NCBI GenBank assembly: GCA_017397835.1
Contig: JAFQHV010000008.1
Span: 30,535 to 94,534, forward strand
DNA length: 64,000 nt
Direction: 5' to 3'
Origin: Oscillospiraceae bacterium
Lineage (GTDB): Bacteria; Bacillota; Clostridia; Oscillospirales; Oscillospiraceae
The notes beneath the pieces are model-generated. The model was not told where the DNA came from. It saw only the letters and a list, made by a program, of their open reading frames with translations, and did no database searches. The position numbers were made by a program, and so were the translations under genes. Positions 24,408-34,600 of the stretch are shown here, piece after piece (position 1 is the stretch's first letter; each line of letters begins with the position of its first letter).

Positions 24408-25694
24408 TTATTCTTCCCAGGGTTCCTTATGGGGCTGCCACCCCTCCACCAGCGGGCCAAGACGGCCGATGGTTTTTGGGGTACACACCGCCACCACGTC
24501 AATGGTCTCGGTGTAGTCCACCTGCTCCACCTTGGCCTCCTTATACAGGGTGTCCAAAATGCCGCCCTTATCGTAGGGCAGATGGATAGTCACCCGGCGG
24601 TTGCCGCTGTCCAAATTGCGGCCGATGGCGTCCAGCAGCTCGTCCAACCCCTCCCCGGTTTTGGCGGAGATGGACACGATACGCTCGCCGTGAGGACGAA
24701 TTTCGCCCACGTAGCGGTCACACTTGTTGAACACCTCAAGGCGGGGCGTCTGCTCCGCGCCCAGCTCCCGGATCAGGTTGTCCACCACGGCGGCCTGATC
24801 CCGCCACTCCGGGTTGGAGGCATCGATGACGTGCAGCAGCAGATCGGCAAACTGCAGTTCCTCCAGCGTGGCCTTGAACGCCTCAACCAGATGGTGAGGC
24901 AGCTTGGAGATAAACCCAACGGTGTCGGAGATCAGCACCGTGCAGGTATCGCTGATCTCCAGCGTGCGGGTGGTGGTGTCCAGGGTGTCGAACAGCCGGT
25001 CGTTGGCCGGAATGTCCGCTCCGGTCAGCTTGTTGAGCAGGGTGGATTTACCCGCATTGGTGTAGCCCACGATGGCCACCACGGGTACCTCGTTCTTCTC
25101 CCGCCGCTCCCGCTGAACGGCGCGGATACGGCGCACGTCACGCAGTTCCTCCTCCAATTTGGAGATTTTTCTGCGGATGTGGCGGCGGTCGGTCTCCAAC
25201 TGGGTCTCGCCGGGGCCGCGGGTACCGATGGCACCCTCCTGCCGTTCCAAATGGGTCCACATACCCAGCAGCCGGGGCAGCAGATACTTGTACTGGGCCA
25301 GTTCCACCTGCAGCCGACCCTCACGGGTCCGGGCCCGCTGGGCAAAGATATCCAAAATCAGGGCCGAACGGTCCAGCACGGACACCCCCAGTTCTTCGCA
25401 CAGCACCCGCTGCTGGGAGGGGGACAGACTGTTGTCAAAGATGACCATGTTGGCGCCCAGCGCCTGCACCAGTTCCTTGACCTCAGCCACCTTGCCCTCA
25501 CCGATGAAGGTGCGGGGGTCGGGGCTGTCCTTGGACTGTATGACCACGCCAAGGCTCTGCCCACCCGCCGTTTCCAGCAGTGCGGCCAGTTCCTCCATGG
25601 TCTGGTCGTTGGCGTTTTCCTCGTTGGACAGGCTGTTGGCATTCAGGCCCACCAGAATCGCCTTATCCATGTGATGCGCGATATTTTCTGTCAT
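24408..25694 (-). CDS. hflX: Ribosome-associated GTPase HflX
   Basis: This 428-residue GTPase has the glycine-rich N-terminal HflX domain, a coiled-coil linker (RRKISKLEEELRDVRR), and a G domain with G1 GYTNAGKST, G3 DTVGF and G4 NKCD. HflX splits stalled ribosomes under stress. ATG 25694 follows AGGAGGG. The gene is followed closely upstream by a flavin reductase gene on the same strand (20 bp), so they may be co-transcribed. Confidence 0.95.
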   Translation of the reverse strand: MTENIAHHMDKAILVGLNANSLSNEENANDQTMEELAALLETAGGQSLGVVIQSKDSPDPRTFIGEGKVAEVKELVQALGANMVIFDNSLSPSQQRVLCEELGVSVLDRSALILDIFAQRARTREGRLQVELAQYKYLLPRLLGMWTHLERQEGAIGTRGPGETQLETDRRHIRRKISKLEEELRDVRRIRAVQRERREKNEVPVVAIVGYTNAGKSTLLNKLTGADIPANDRLFDTLDTTTRTLEISDTCTVLISDTVGFISKLPHHLVEAFKATLEELQFADLLLHVIDASNPEWRDQAAVVDNLIRELGAEQTPRLEVFNKCDRYVGEIRPHGERIVSISAKTGEGLDELLDAIGRNLDSGNRRVTIHLPYDKGGILDTLYKEAKVEQVDYTETIDVVAVCTPKTIGRLGPLVEGWQPHKEPWEE

Positions 25695-25713
25695 AGCACC
25701 CTCCTGTGGGCAG

Positions 25714-26217
25714 TTATCCTTCGACGTAGGCCTCCACGACCTGACCGATATACATGGTGTGGTAATCCTTACCGGGGTAGTAGTGGTCCACCACGTCGGC
25801 GGGCATGGCACCGCCGTCCATGGCCTGGGCATACCGCTTGCGGCAGACTAGAACAAGGTCCGCCTCGGCAAAATAGGGAGCGTTGCCCTCCCCGGTTTTT
25901 ACCGCAAAGCCACATTCCTTTACCTTGTTGATATCACGGCCGCTTTTGCTGCCGCAGATGCCAAGCTGGGGCTTATACTGCTCGGGCATAAAGGACAGGG
26001 TGAAGTACTCCTCCCGGTCCACAAACTCCTTGGTGTAGCGCTGAGGGCGGATATAGACCGTGGCTGCAGGCTGGCCCCAGATCACACCCAGACCACCCCA
26101 GCTGGCGGTCATGGTGTTGCAGTCCTCCCCCTGCCCGGCGGTGATGAGCATCCACTGGTCCCCGATGCGGGTAAAGACGTTTTCCTTCAGGTCCTTCAGG
26201 TCGATTTTTTTCAGCAT
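25714..26217 (-). CDS. Flavin reductase-like (FMN-binding split barrel) protein
   Basis: This 167-residue protein has the flavin reductase-like split-barrel fold: NTMTASWGGLGVIWGQPAA forms the FMN-binding segment and FVDREEYFTLSFMP follows. Such proteins bind FMN and reduce it or act on small substrates; the substrate is unknown. ATG 26217 follows GGGAGGG. It sits between hflX and an aromatic-acid-exporter-like gene, all on the minus strand with gaps of 20-30 bp. Confidence 0.85.
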   Translation of the reverse strand: MLKKIDLKDLKENVFTRIGDQWMLITAGQGEDCNTMTASWGGLGVIWGQPAATVYIRPQRYTKEFVDREEYFTLSFMPEQYKPQLGICGSKSGRDINKVKECGFAVKTGEGNAPYFAEADLVLVCRKRYAQAMDGGAMPADVVDHYYPGKDYHTMYIGQVVEAYVEG

Positions 26218-26247
26218 AAGAAACCCTCCCGTTTTCATCCGGCCATA

Positions 26248-26787
26248 TCAGCCGTTTTCCCCCTCATGGCGGGGGCAGATCAGAGTGTTGACCACCCAGG
26301 CCGAGAACACACCCAGCAGGGTTTGGAACACCCGCAAAATCGCGTACAAATAGCTGTTGACGTCGGTGTTTCGGTCCCGGACCAAACAGATAACAAAAAT
26401 GATGGCCGCGATGCCGCAAAAATTCTCGCACCGCAGCAGTTCCGCCAGCCACAGGGTAATGAGCACGCCGGTCAAAATGATAAGCAGATCCACCGCCGCA
26501 AAGCCGATGCCGGGGCCGGCGTAAGCGCCGAACCGCTCACTCAGGGGCAGGGCCAACAGGCCGATCGCAAGGCCCAGGAACGTAGCCTTGATGCGGCGCA
26601 GACCGAACTGACGGGTCTTTTCCACACTGTCCCGCATTTCGATGATGGCGTAGATATAACCAAACAGCGGGTGAACGTGAAATTGCGGGAACCAGATGCG
26701 CACCACCTGCCACACAGCAAACGACAGTGCAACCGCGAAAAGACTTTTCACCTTTCGCATCCCGATACCGGGCAGTTGTCTTCCCAT
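26248..26787 (-). CDS. FUSC/aromatic acid exporter family-like membrane protein
   Basis: This 179-residue protein has four hydrophobic segments and the region RRIKATFLGLAIGLLA typical of the aromatic acid exporter (ArAE_1/DUF939) family. It is much shorter than full FUSC proteins because it lacks the cytoplasmic C-terminal domain, so it contains only one membrane module. Substrate unknown. ATG 26787 follows GGGAGGA. Confidence 0.75.
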   Translation of the reverse strand: MGRQLPGIGMRKVKSLFAVALSFAVWQVVRIWFPQFHVHPLFGYIYAIIEMRDSVEKTRQFGLRRIKATFLGLAIGLLALPLSERFGAYAGPGIGFAAVDLLIILTGVLITLWLAELLRCENFCGIAAIIFVICLVRDRNTDVNSYLYAILRVFQTLLGVFSAWVVNTLICPRHEGENG

Positions 26788-26842
26788 TTGTATTCCTCCC
26801 TCGACACATAGATGCATCATGGCTAGTATATGCCGGGAAACA

Positions 26843-26870
26843 AAAAACCGCACCAAACGGTGCGGTTTTT
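26843..26870 (-). terminator. Terminator of rpmE
   Basis: A 12-bp stem (26843-26854 with 26859-26870) ends in A and T runs and follows the rpmE stop on the minus strand. Confidence 0.88.
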
Positions 26871-26881
26871 GAATGCGGAGA

Positions 26882-27085
26882 TTACTTGTCCAGGCCGAAC
26901 TTCTTGTTGAAGCGGCTGACACGACCGCCAGTATCCACCATCTTCTGCTTGCCGGTGTAGAAGGGGTGACACTTGGAGCAAACTTCAACGCGGATATCCT
27001 TCTGGGTAGAGCCGGTCTCGATCACATTGCCGCAGGCGCAGCGAATGGTGGTCTGCTCGTAGTTGGGATGGATGCCTTCCTTCAT
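26882..27085 (-). CDS. rpmE: 50S ribosomal protein L31 (zinc-binding form)
   Basis: This 67-residue ribosomal protein carries Cys16, Cys18, Cys36 and Cys39, the zinc ligands of the C+ L31 type. The paralogue without cysteines, used under zinc starvation, is not in this window. It sits at the central protuberance and bridges the two subunits. ATG 27085 follows AGAGGTG, and its own promoter lies 50 bp upstream. Confidence 0.97.
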   Translation of the reverse strand: MKEGIHPNYEQTTIRCACGNVIETGSTQKDIRVEVCSKCHPFYTGKQKMVDTGGRVSRFNKKFGLDK

Positions 27086-27135
27086 TTGTGTTCACCTCTT
27101 TCATGTTTTAAGGTTTTCTGGAAAGCGCATGGGAT

Positions 27136-27164
27136 AGTATAACACGCTCCCTTTTGAATTGCAA
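27136..27164 (-). promoter_or_regulatory. Sigma-A promoter of rpmE
   Basis: On the minus strand, TTGCAA (27164-27159) and TATACT (27141-27136) are 17 bp apart. Confidence 0.75.
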
Positions 27165-27201
27165 GTGCTTTTTCATATTTTTTTAGCTTTTTTCGCGCAG
27201 G

Positions 27202-30200
27202 TCACACTTCCACCGCCCGATCAAGAGCAAAGAACCACAAAACGCGCCGTGTGACAGGCCGTCCGGTAATGGCATTCAGTGCTTTTGCGTAGGTATCCAG
27301 CTGGGGCTTATACTGCGCCGCGCGCTCGGCGACGGTCTGTTCGGTGACCCGGTCGCTTTTGAAGTCCACCACGGTGATGCCCTGCGCCGTTTCAAACCAG
27401 CCGTCCACCACGCCCTGCAGCAGCAGTTCCTCCCCCGCAAGACCGGGGTAGTAATCCCCCGCGTCCACCAGCAGGGAGAATTTGAACTCCCGGTTGACCT
27501 CGGTTTCCCTCATCTGATGGCCCAAAGGCGTTTGGAAAAACGCCGCAAGGCGCCCGGGGTCCACCGCCTGCCCCTCCTGTTCACTGATAAACTCCCGCTC
27601 CACCAGCTTGGTTATCTGTTCGGCGATCTGCCCGGCATCGGCACAGCGGGCAAAATCAAGATACTGCATCACAAGGTGGGTGGCCGTGCCCTTCTGCGCC
27701 GGGGTCAGCCCCAGCTTTTCCGCAGCGAAGCGGGGGCGGTACAGGGGCGCGGCGGAACCGGATTTCTCCCGCGGCTCCCCCTCCTCTTTGACCTCCCGGT
27801 CCAAATCCCGGCCTTTGAGCTGGGTGGCGGTCAGCTTGGATGGAGTGTTGCCCGCCAGCCGATACGGATAACTCCAATCGTAGGCGGCGCGCAGGGCGTC
27901 CTCATCCAGCTTCTGCTCCTGCCGCCGGGTCTGCGCCTGTACCGACCGGAACCCGGCAAGGCTTTCGCCGTCGATCACACGCACGTCCCAGGGTATGGTA
28001 TAATCCCGGTCCACAAAGTTGTCCAGCCCTGCCAGCTTGCGCAGCGGCTCGCCGCACCGCCGGGTCATGGCCGACATCAGCACCCACATGCCCACATTGG
28101 AACAGCCTGCCAGCAGTTGGGGCGGGATGGGACTGTCCAGCTCGCCCCACGCGTCAGCCAGCGCTTTGCCAAGCCGTGCCCCGGACACGGACAAAATCAA
28201 TTTATCCCGTGCCCGGGTCATAGCCACGTACAAAAGCCGCAGTTCCTCAGCCAGCATCTCGTTGTCCAGCACCCGGGCCACAGCGTGGCGGGACAGGGTG
28301 TCCAGCTCAATGTTTCGTTCCCGGTCCACGTAGCGCAGACCGATGCCCAGCGTTTGATGGAACAGGACGGGATTGTACAGGTCAGTTCGGTTGAACTGTC
28401 TGCCCAGACCGCACACCAGTACCACGGGCGCCTCCAGCCCCTTGGACCGGTGGATGGTCAAAATCCGCACGCCGCCGTTTTCATTGGGCGCGCTTCCCTT
28501 AAATACGTTCTGCCCGCTGTCCCGCAGCCGATCCAGCCGCAGCAGGAAGTCAAACAGGGTCCGGCAGCCGGCCCCCTCCTGCTGGCGGGCCAGTTCGTAC
28601 AGGCTCAGCAGGTGTCCCCGCCGCCGGTCGCCCTCCGGCATGGCAGAGAACAGACCCAGCAGGTTGGTGCGCTCGTAGATATGCCAAATCAACTCACTGC
28701 AGGAGCGGTCCGCCGCGCCGGTGCGCAGCACATCCAGTTCCCGGATAACGTCCGCACAGTCCTGCTCCCCCCGCGCGGCAGCTTCCTCCACCGCGGTAAA
28801 AAAGTCACCGCGGCTTTCTGCGCGCAGCTGTGCCAGCCGGTCTGCGGTAAAGCTGTACACCGGTGAGCGCAACGCGGAAATAAGCGCCACGTCCTGCCGT
28901 GGATTATCCACCACCCGCAGCAGGGCCAGGGCCACATTGATCTCGGTAAAGGAGAAGAAATCCTCCCCCGTGTCGGCCGACCAAGGGATGCCCTGCTCCT
29001 CCAAAGCCCGGATGTAGTGGTGCAGCACCGGACCGGGTGAGCGCATAAGGATCATCACGTCCTCGGGCCGCAGGGGACGGTCCCCCTCCCCCTCCGAAAG
29101 CCTCATCCCGTCCAAAAGCTGACGGACACGAGCGGCGGCATTGCGGGCTTCCAGCAGGTTTTTGTCCGCCCGCTCGTCCTCATCCTCCTCGTCGCTGTCG
29201 GTCAGCACCACATCCAGTTCCACCGCCCAGTCTCCCGGCTCGTCGGTCTTACGGCCGGGCACCAGGGCCTGATCGTCGGTGTACTCCATCTCACCCAGCG
29301 GAACGCTCATGATGTCCCGGAACAGGTCGTTGACCCCCTCCAGCACCTGAGGCCGGGAGCGGAAGTTGCGGCTGAGCACCAGCTTGCGGCCCTCGCCGTT
29401 GGCCGCCTCGTCCGCCGGAGCATAGTCCCGGTACCGCTCCAGAAAGATGGTGGGGTCAGCCAGCCGGAATCGGTAGATGGACTGCTTCACGTCGCCCACC
29501 ATAAACAGGCTCCGTCCCCCGTCGGACACAGCGTCGAAAATCGCCGTCTGCACCCGGTTGGTGTCCTGAAATTCGTCCACCATGACCTCGTCGAACCGGG
29601 CACCGCAGGTCCGGGCCACGTCGGTGGGTCTGCCCGCGTCATCCACAAGCAGCCGCACCGCCATGTGTTCCAAATCGGCAAAGTCCAGCAGTCCGCGGCG
29701 CCGCTTTTCCTCAGCAAAAGCGCGGCCAAAATCCCGTACCAGCGCCACCAGCTCCCGCACGGCGGGGCGCGCCAACCGCAGATCGGTCAGCAGGCTTTCG
29801 CTGTCCTGCACAAACCAGTCGTTCAGTTTGTTCAGCTGGGTCTTGGCGCGCTCACGCAGCGCCTTGGCCCGCGCAGCGGCCTCCCCGTTCTCCACGCCTT
29901 GCTTGCGCCCGGCGGTGGGGAACGGCACGGGCAGGGCGGCGCGTATGCCGTCCCAGCTGTCAGCGTGCAGCAGCTGCCGCACCGCAGCGATGCTGGCGCG
30001 GATGGAGTCGCCGTAATTCATGGACAGCACCGGATCCATATCCGCCCAGCGTTCCGCCTGCCGAAGGCGCCGCAGATTATACTCCGCCAGTTCATGGGCC
30101 TGCGCGACCAGCAGCCTTCCCCACGGGGTTTGTGCCACGTCGCTCACGTCGTCCAGCTGCCACACCCGCTCCTGCTCACTCAGCCACGCCTCCGGGTCCG

Positions 30201-30753
30201 GATGACTCTGGATCCGGCGAAATACGTCCAACACGATCTGCATCAGCCGACGGTCATCCCGCCCGGCAGACAGGGTGTCAACCAGCTGCGCAAAGTCACC
30301 CGCGGAGTCCAGGTTCTCATACCGATCGTCCATCAGGCGGCTCAGTACCTGATCCATCAGGATGACCGCTTCTCCCTCGTCACACAGGCGGAAGTCGGGA
30401 TCCAGATCCAGTGCCGCCGCGTGCTCCCGCAGGAGGTTGGCGCAAAATGAGTGCACCGTGGAAATATGAGCGCGGTAGATCAGCGCAGCCTGACGGCACA
30501 GGTGCCGGTCGCCGGGCTGCTCCGCCAACCGCTCGTTCAGTTCTTTGGCAATGCGGCCACGCAGTTCCGCCGCCGCCGCCTTGGTGTAGGTAATGACCAA
30601 AAAGCGGTCAATGTCCGCACCGCGGCTGACCCGGTCCAGCAGCCGCTCCACCAGCACCCGGGTCTTGCCCGAGCCGGCAGCTGCCGACACCAGCAGCGCG
30701 CCGCCGCGGTTTTCTACTGCGCGGCGTTGTTCATCTGTAAGGGGAAATGCCAT
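27202..30753 (-). CDS. addA: ATP-dependent helicase/nuclease subunit AddA
   Basis: This 1183-residue UvrD-type helicase with C-terminal RecB-like nuclease is the catalytic subunit of AddAB, which resects double-strand ends for RecA. Walker A is AAAGSGKT (about residues 24-31). Helicase motif II appears as VDEFQDTN and motif VI as VAMTRARDKL. The nuclease domain near the C-terminus has GVVDGWFETAQGITVVDFKSD, holding the catalytic Asp and Lys. It follows a pyridoxal-kinase gene that separates it from addB. Confidence 0.95.
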   Translation of the reverse strand: MAFPLTDEQRRAVENRGGALLVSAAAGSGKTRVLVERLLDRVSRGADIDRFLVITYTKAAAAELRGRIAKELNERLAEQPGDRHLCRQAALIYRAHISTVHSFCANLLREHAAALDLDPDFRLCDEGEAVILMDQVLSRLMDDRYENLDSAGDFAQLVDTLSAGRDDRRLMQIVLDVFRRIQSHPDPEAWLSEQERVWQLDDVSDVAQTPWGRLLVAQAHELAEYNLRRLRQAERWADMDPVLSMNYGDSIRASIAAVRQLLHADSWDGIRAALPVPFPTAGRKQGVENGEAAARAKALRERAKTQLNKLNDWFVQDSESLLTDLRLARPAVRELVALVRDFGRAFAEEKRRRGLLDFADLEHMAVRLLVDDAGRPTDVARTCGARFDEVMVDEFQDTNRVQTAIFDAVSDGGRSLFMVGDVKQSIYRFRLADPTIFLERYRDYAPADEAANGEGRKLVLSRNFRSRPQVLEGVNDLFRDIMSVPLGEMEYTDDQALVPGRKTDEPGDWAVELDVVLTDSDEEDEDERADKNLLEARNAAARVRQLLDGMRLSEGEGDRPLRPEDVMILMRSPGPVLHHYIRALEEQGIPWSADTGEDFFSFTEINVALALLRVVDNPRQDVALISALRSPVYSFTADRLAQLRAESRGDFFTAVEEAAARGEQDCADVIRELDVLRTGAADRSCSELIWHIYERTNLLGLFSAMPEGDRRRGHLLSLYELARQQEGAGCRTLFDFLLRLDRLRDSGQNVFKGSAPNENGGVRILTIHRSKGLEAPVVLVCGLGRQFNRTDLYNPVLFHQTLGIGLRYVDRERNIELDTLSRHAVARVLDNEMLAEELRLLYVAMTRARDKLILSVSGARLGKALADAWGELDSPIPPQLLAGCSNVGMWVLMSAMTRRCGEPLRKLAGLDNFVDRDYTIPWDVRVIDGESLAGFRSVQAQTRRQEQKLDEDALRAAYDWSYPYRLAGNTPSKLTATQLKGRDLDREVKEEGEPREKSGSAAPLYRPRFAAEKLGLTPAQKGTATHLVMQYLDFARCADAGQIAEQITKLVEREFISEQEGQAVDPGRLAAFFQTPLGHQMRETEVNREFKFSLLVDAGDYYPGLAGEELLLQGVVDGWFETAQGITVVDFKSDRVTEQTVAERAAQYKPQLDTYAKALNAITGRPVTRRVLWFFALDRAVEV

Positions 30754-30778
30754 GACAGCCGCCTCCCTTCAACGTGTT

Positions 30779-31615
30779 TCAGTCGTTCAGAACGTCCAAA
30801 AACTTTTCAATGCGAATGCCCTTGTTTTTTTCCAGCTCGTCTTTCTCCAAAAAGACCAGCTTTTCCAGCACGTCCATGGCTCGTTTCACGGCCGCCTGCA
30901 GGGACGTGCCGCGCAGCAGCTCGCCCACCAGTACGGCGGAGAACATATCCCCCGTGCCGGGGAAATGGACCCGGATCAGGCGGTAAGGGATGGTGAAGTA
31001 TTCGTTGGTTTGATGGTCATAGCCCCAAACCACGTTCTCACCGCTGTCGGCATCCATGCCGCTGGTCACGATGACGGTGCGGGGGCCAAACTTGCGCAGC
31101 GCATCCACCATCTCCCGAGCCTGGGCGGCAGTCAGGGCCTTCTGCCCGCAGTACAGGCCGGTGAGAAATTCCGCCTCGGTCAGGTTGGGGACGATGACGT
31201 CCGCCACACCAATGAGCCGGCGCATGTTTTCCACCGTGTCCTCCCCCACACCGTTGTACAGGCTTCCGTCATCACCCATGATGGGGTCGGTCATGACCAG
31301 AAGGTTCTCTTTTTTCTGACTCTCAATAAACCGGCGGATAATGTCCACCTGCTTGGCGCTGGCCAAAAACCCGGTGGTAATGCAGTCAAACTGGAACCCC
31401 AGCCGATCCCACACCTCGATGGTCTTTTCCATATAGTCGGTGGTGTCTAGAATCGTAAACGTTCCGTAGTCCAACGTGTTGGATACCAAAGCCGTAGGCA
31501 AGTTATAGACACTGTGTCCCATGTGGGACAGGATGGGCAGCATGGCGGCCATGGCCACCTTGCTGTAGCCGGGCATATCGTTGATGATAAGGACGTTTTT
31601 ACTGTTGTTGTTCAT
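30779..31615 (-). CDS. Pyridoxal/pyridoxamine kinase (PdxY/ThiD superfamily)
   Basis: This 278-residue ribokinase-fold enzyme has the anion-hole motif FPGTGDMFSA near its C-terminus with the catalytic Asp, and VMTDPIMGDDG for substrate and ATP binding. It most resembles PdxY-type kinases that phosphorylate pyridoxal or pyridoxamine to make PLP. The start at 31615 lies 17 bp inside the addB 3' end, and addA follows 25 bp after its stop. A vitamin B6 kinase inside an addAB operon is unexpected; co-transcription looks certain but a functional link is not known. Confidence 0.88.
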   Translation of the reverse strand: MNNNSKNVLIINDMPGYSKVAMAAMLPILSHMGHSVYNLPTALVSNTLDYGTFTILDTTDYMEKTIEVWDRLGFQFDCITTGFLASAKQVDIIRRFIESQKKENLLVMTDPIMGDDGSLYNGVGEDTVENMRRLIGVADVIVPNLTEAEFLTGLYCGQKALTAAQAREMVDALRKFGPRTVIVTSGMDADSGENVVWGYDHQTNEYFTIPYRLIRVHFPGTGDMFSAVLVGELLRGTSLQAAVKRAMDVLEKLVFLEKDELEKNKGIRIEKFLDVLND

Positions 31616-34600
31616 CTTGCAGATCCTCCCGTTCCGGTTCATCCTCACCGGGGCAGATATTCTTCCAGAACTCCTCGGCGCTGACCGTGTACAGCTTGCG
31701 CCGGCAGTCGCCGCCGCGGCCCTCTTCAAAGTGACAGGCGGCCGCATAGTCGCAGTAACGACAGGCATTTTTGTCCTGTCCGCGCCAGTAGGGGTCGGCT
31801 GTGATGTTGCCCGCGGCGATCTCCCTGCAGATGTCCCGCAGCACCCGCTCCACGTGCCGTTCCAGCCGCGCCAACCGCCGTGCGCTGACCAGATTGCCGC
31901 CGGAATAGCCGTCCTTTTTCAGGGTGACCGGCAGAAAACGCAGTTTTCCTTCTCCCGGCTGCTCCATAGCCTCCAGTACCGCCTGCTGATCCAGCACCAG
32001 GCCGTGACGGCGCAGCTCGTCGTCCACCAGCTTGCGGCGCTGCTCCTCGGTCATGCTGCGGCTGCCCCGGACAACCACGTCCCGGGCGGGCAGATACAGC
32101 ACGCCGGCGGGGATGGGATGCACGCCGTAGCGTTTTTCGCCCTCTTTGCACAGGGTAAACAGGTACAGCAGCATCTGCAGCCCCATGCCCCCGGCCACCT
32201 CGGTCAGGTCAAAGGTCTTTTTGCCGGTCTTGTAGTCCACCACACGCAAATACAGCTGATCCCCGTCCCGCCAGCTGTCCACCCGGTCCACAAAGCCGGT
32301 AACGCTGACGGTCACGCCGTCCTCGGTCAGTTCCACGGGGGGCAGATCCTTTCCCCGTCCAAAGCCAAGTTCAAAGTCCACCGGCACGAAACGGGACACC
32401 GCCAGTTCCTGCGCCACGTTGTCCACCACGGCATCCACGCCGCTGATGAGCCGGCGGAACAGGTAAACAAACCGCGCGCTCTGCTGTTCCAGGCCGCCCA
32501 GCTCGTTGTGCACGTAGTCCTCCACGGCGGCGCGGGTCAACCCTTTCAGTGTTTCCCGGTCCACACCGCCCGCGCCGTCGCGCCAGGCATCGCTTTGGAA
32601 CACCTGCTCCAGCACGTAGTGGACGAAGGTACCGTATTCCGGGGCATCAAAGCCGGCTCTGCGGCGGGGTTCCGCCTTCAGGCCGTAGCGCATGAAGTAG
32701 GAGAAATGGCAGGACTTGTACTTATCCATGCGCGAAGCCGACATGGGCACCTTGCGCCCGTACAGACGATCCACCGCCTGCCGGGACAGGCTGCCCCGCT
32801 GCCACTGTCCGGCCTGTTCCAGCCGCTGTACGGCCGCAGACCACTCCGGCATTTCTCCCAGCACCCGGCGCACCGCCGCGTGGGTTCCCGCCTGCTCCAA
32901 CGCCGCCCGGGGCGCACTCAGGCGGAACTCTCCCGCCCCCTGGGTCTGCACCTTCAGGTCGGAGAACACCCTTTGCAGCCGCTCCACCAGGAAGGATGGC
33001 TGCAGTTCTTCTCCGCCCCGTCGGGCGGGCCAGGTGACAAACAATTTCTCGTCCGGACAGGTGCAGGCGGTGTAAATGGCGGTCATCTCACGGTACAGCC
33101 GGTCCTTGCCCCGCAGGCCAAGTTCCACGCCCACACCGGCCAGCAGTTCCCGGTCATCGTCGGACAGCAGGCCTGCCGGCTGCCCCACGCCGGGGATGGA
33201 ACCGTCGTCCGCACCCAGCACGAACAGAGCCTTGACTCCGTGCCCGTTTTGACGCACCAGTTCCCCGGCGGTCACACGATCCAGAGATACCGGGATGGTG
33301 CCCACCTTATACTGGCCAAGCACCAGCTTCAGCACCCGTGCAAACTCGTCCAGCTCCATGGGCGTTTCCCCCAGCAGCCGGGCGCACTGCTCCAGCCCGC
33401 CGCACAGGATCTCCCACAGCTGACGATACTCCTGGGCAAGGCCCAGTTCGCCCTGTTCCACGAGCTGTTTGCACCGCTCCTCCAGCCGTTTGTCCAGGCC
33501 GATCTCCTCTAAAAAGCTGTAAAGCACTTGCGCCTGACCCATTCCGGTTTTCATCCGATTGAGCCGAATTTTCTCCAGCGGAGCCACTACACGGCGGCGC
33601 AGGGCATCCAACCGCTCCAGCCGCTGGCGATCCGCCTGCTCCATGGTCAGTCCGTAGCCGCCGGGATGCATGGTCCACGGCTTTTCCTGGGTCCAGCGGC
33701 TGCCGTGGACGTCCCACTTCAGGGCGTAGTTTTCCAGTTCGTCCCGCTCCTGCCGGGTCAGGTCGGTCAGGTCAGTCTTCAGGTAACGAAACAGATCGTC
33801 ATAAGTGTAACCGCCCGCAATGGTGTCCAAAGCCGCAGTGACCAAAGTCATGACCGGCCGCTGCAGGATGTCGCTCATGGCAGAGCGGAACACCGGAATG
33901 TCATACCGCTCAAACACCGACTCCACCAGTCCGTCGTAGCTGTCGTAATTGCGGGCCACCACGGCGATGTCCCGCATACGCAGCCCCTCTTCCCGAACCA
34001 GCTTGCGGATCTGCGCGGCCGTCCATTCCACCTCGGTGCGGGGGTCGGGAGCGCAGAACACCTGCACCTGCCCGTCGCAGCACCGCCCTTCGGACACCCC
34101 ATTCTCAAACAGATACCGTTCCGCCTGCACCATAGCCGCCGAACGGGTGGGGGCCGGTTGTTCAAAGCATTCCAGCTCATACCCCTGTCCCAGCTTTTTG
34201 GCAAGGGCGATCAGCTGCCGCGCCGTGTGACGGGCGGGGGAAAAGACCCCGGCGCCGCCGTCGGTCTCCTCCAGTTTGTCGCAGGTCAGGGCCACGGTGA
34301 CGCACTCACTCTGCCGCAGCAGCAGTTCGATCAATTCCATCTGCTGGGGGGTAAAGTCGATAAAGCCGTCCATCCAAACCGTCTTTCCCCGACCCCAGCC
34401 GCATTGGCGCAGCTTGTCCGCCGCCCGGGTCAGCCGATCCCGGGGGTCAAGGGCCGTTTCCGCCGCCAGCGCATCGTAGGCCGCGCAGATCAGGCCCAGA
34501 TCCCGCAGGCGGGCGCCGTCGCTGCCGCCGATCTCCTCTCCGGCACGGAGCACCTGCTCCGGCGTGACGCAACAGCTTTTCAGTTCATCTGCGGTTGCCA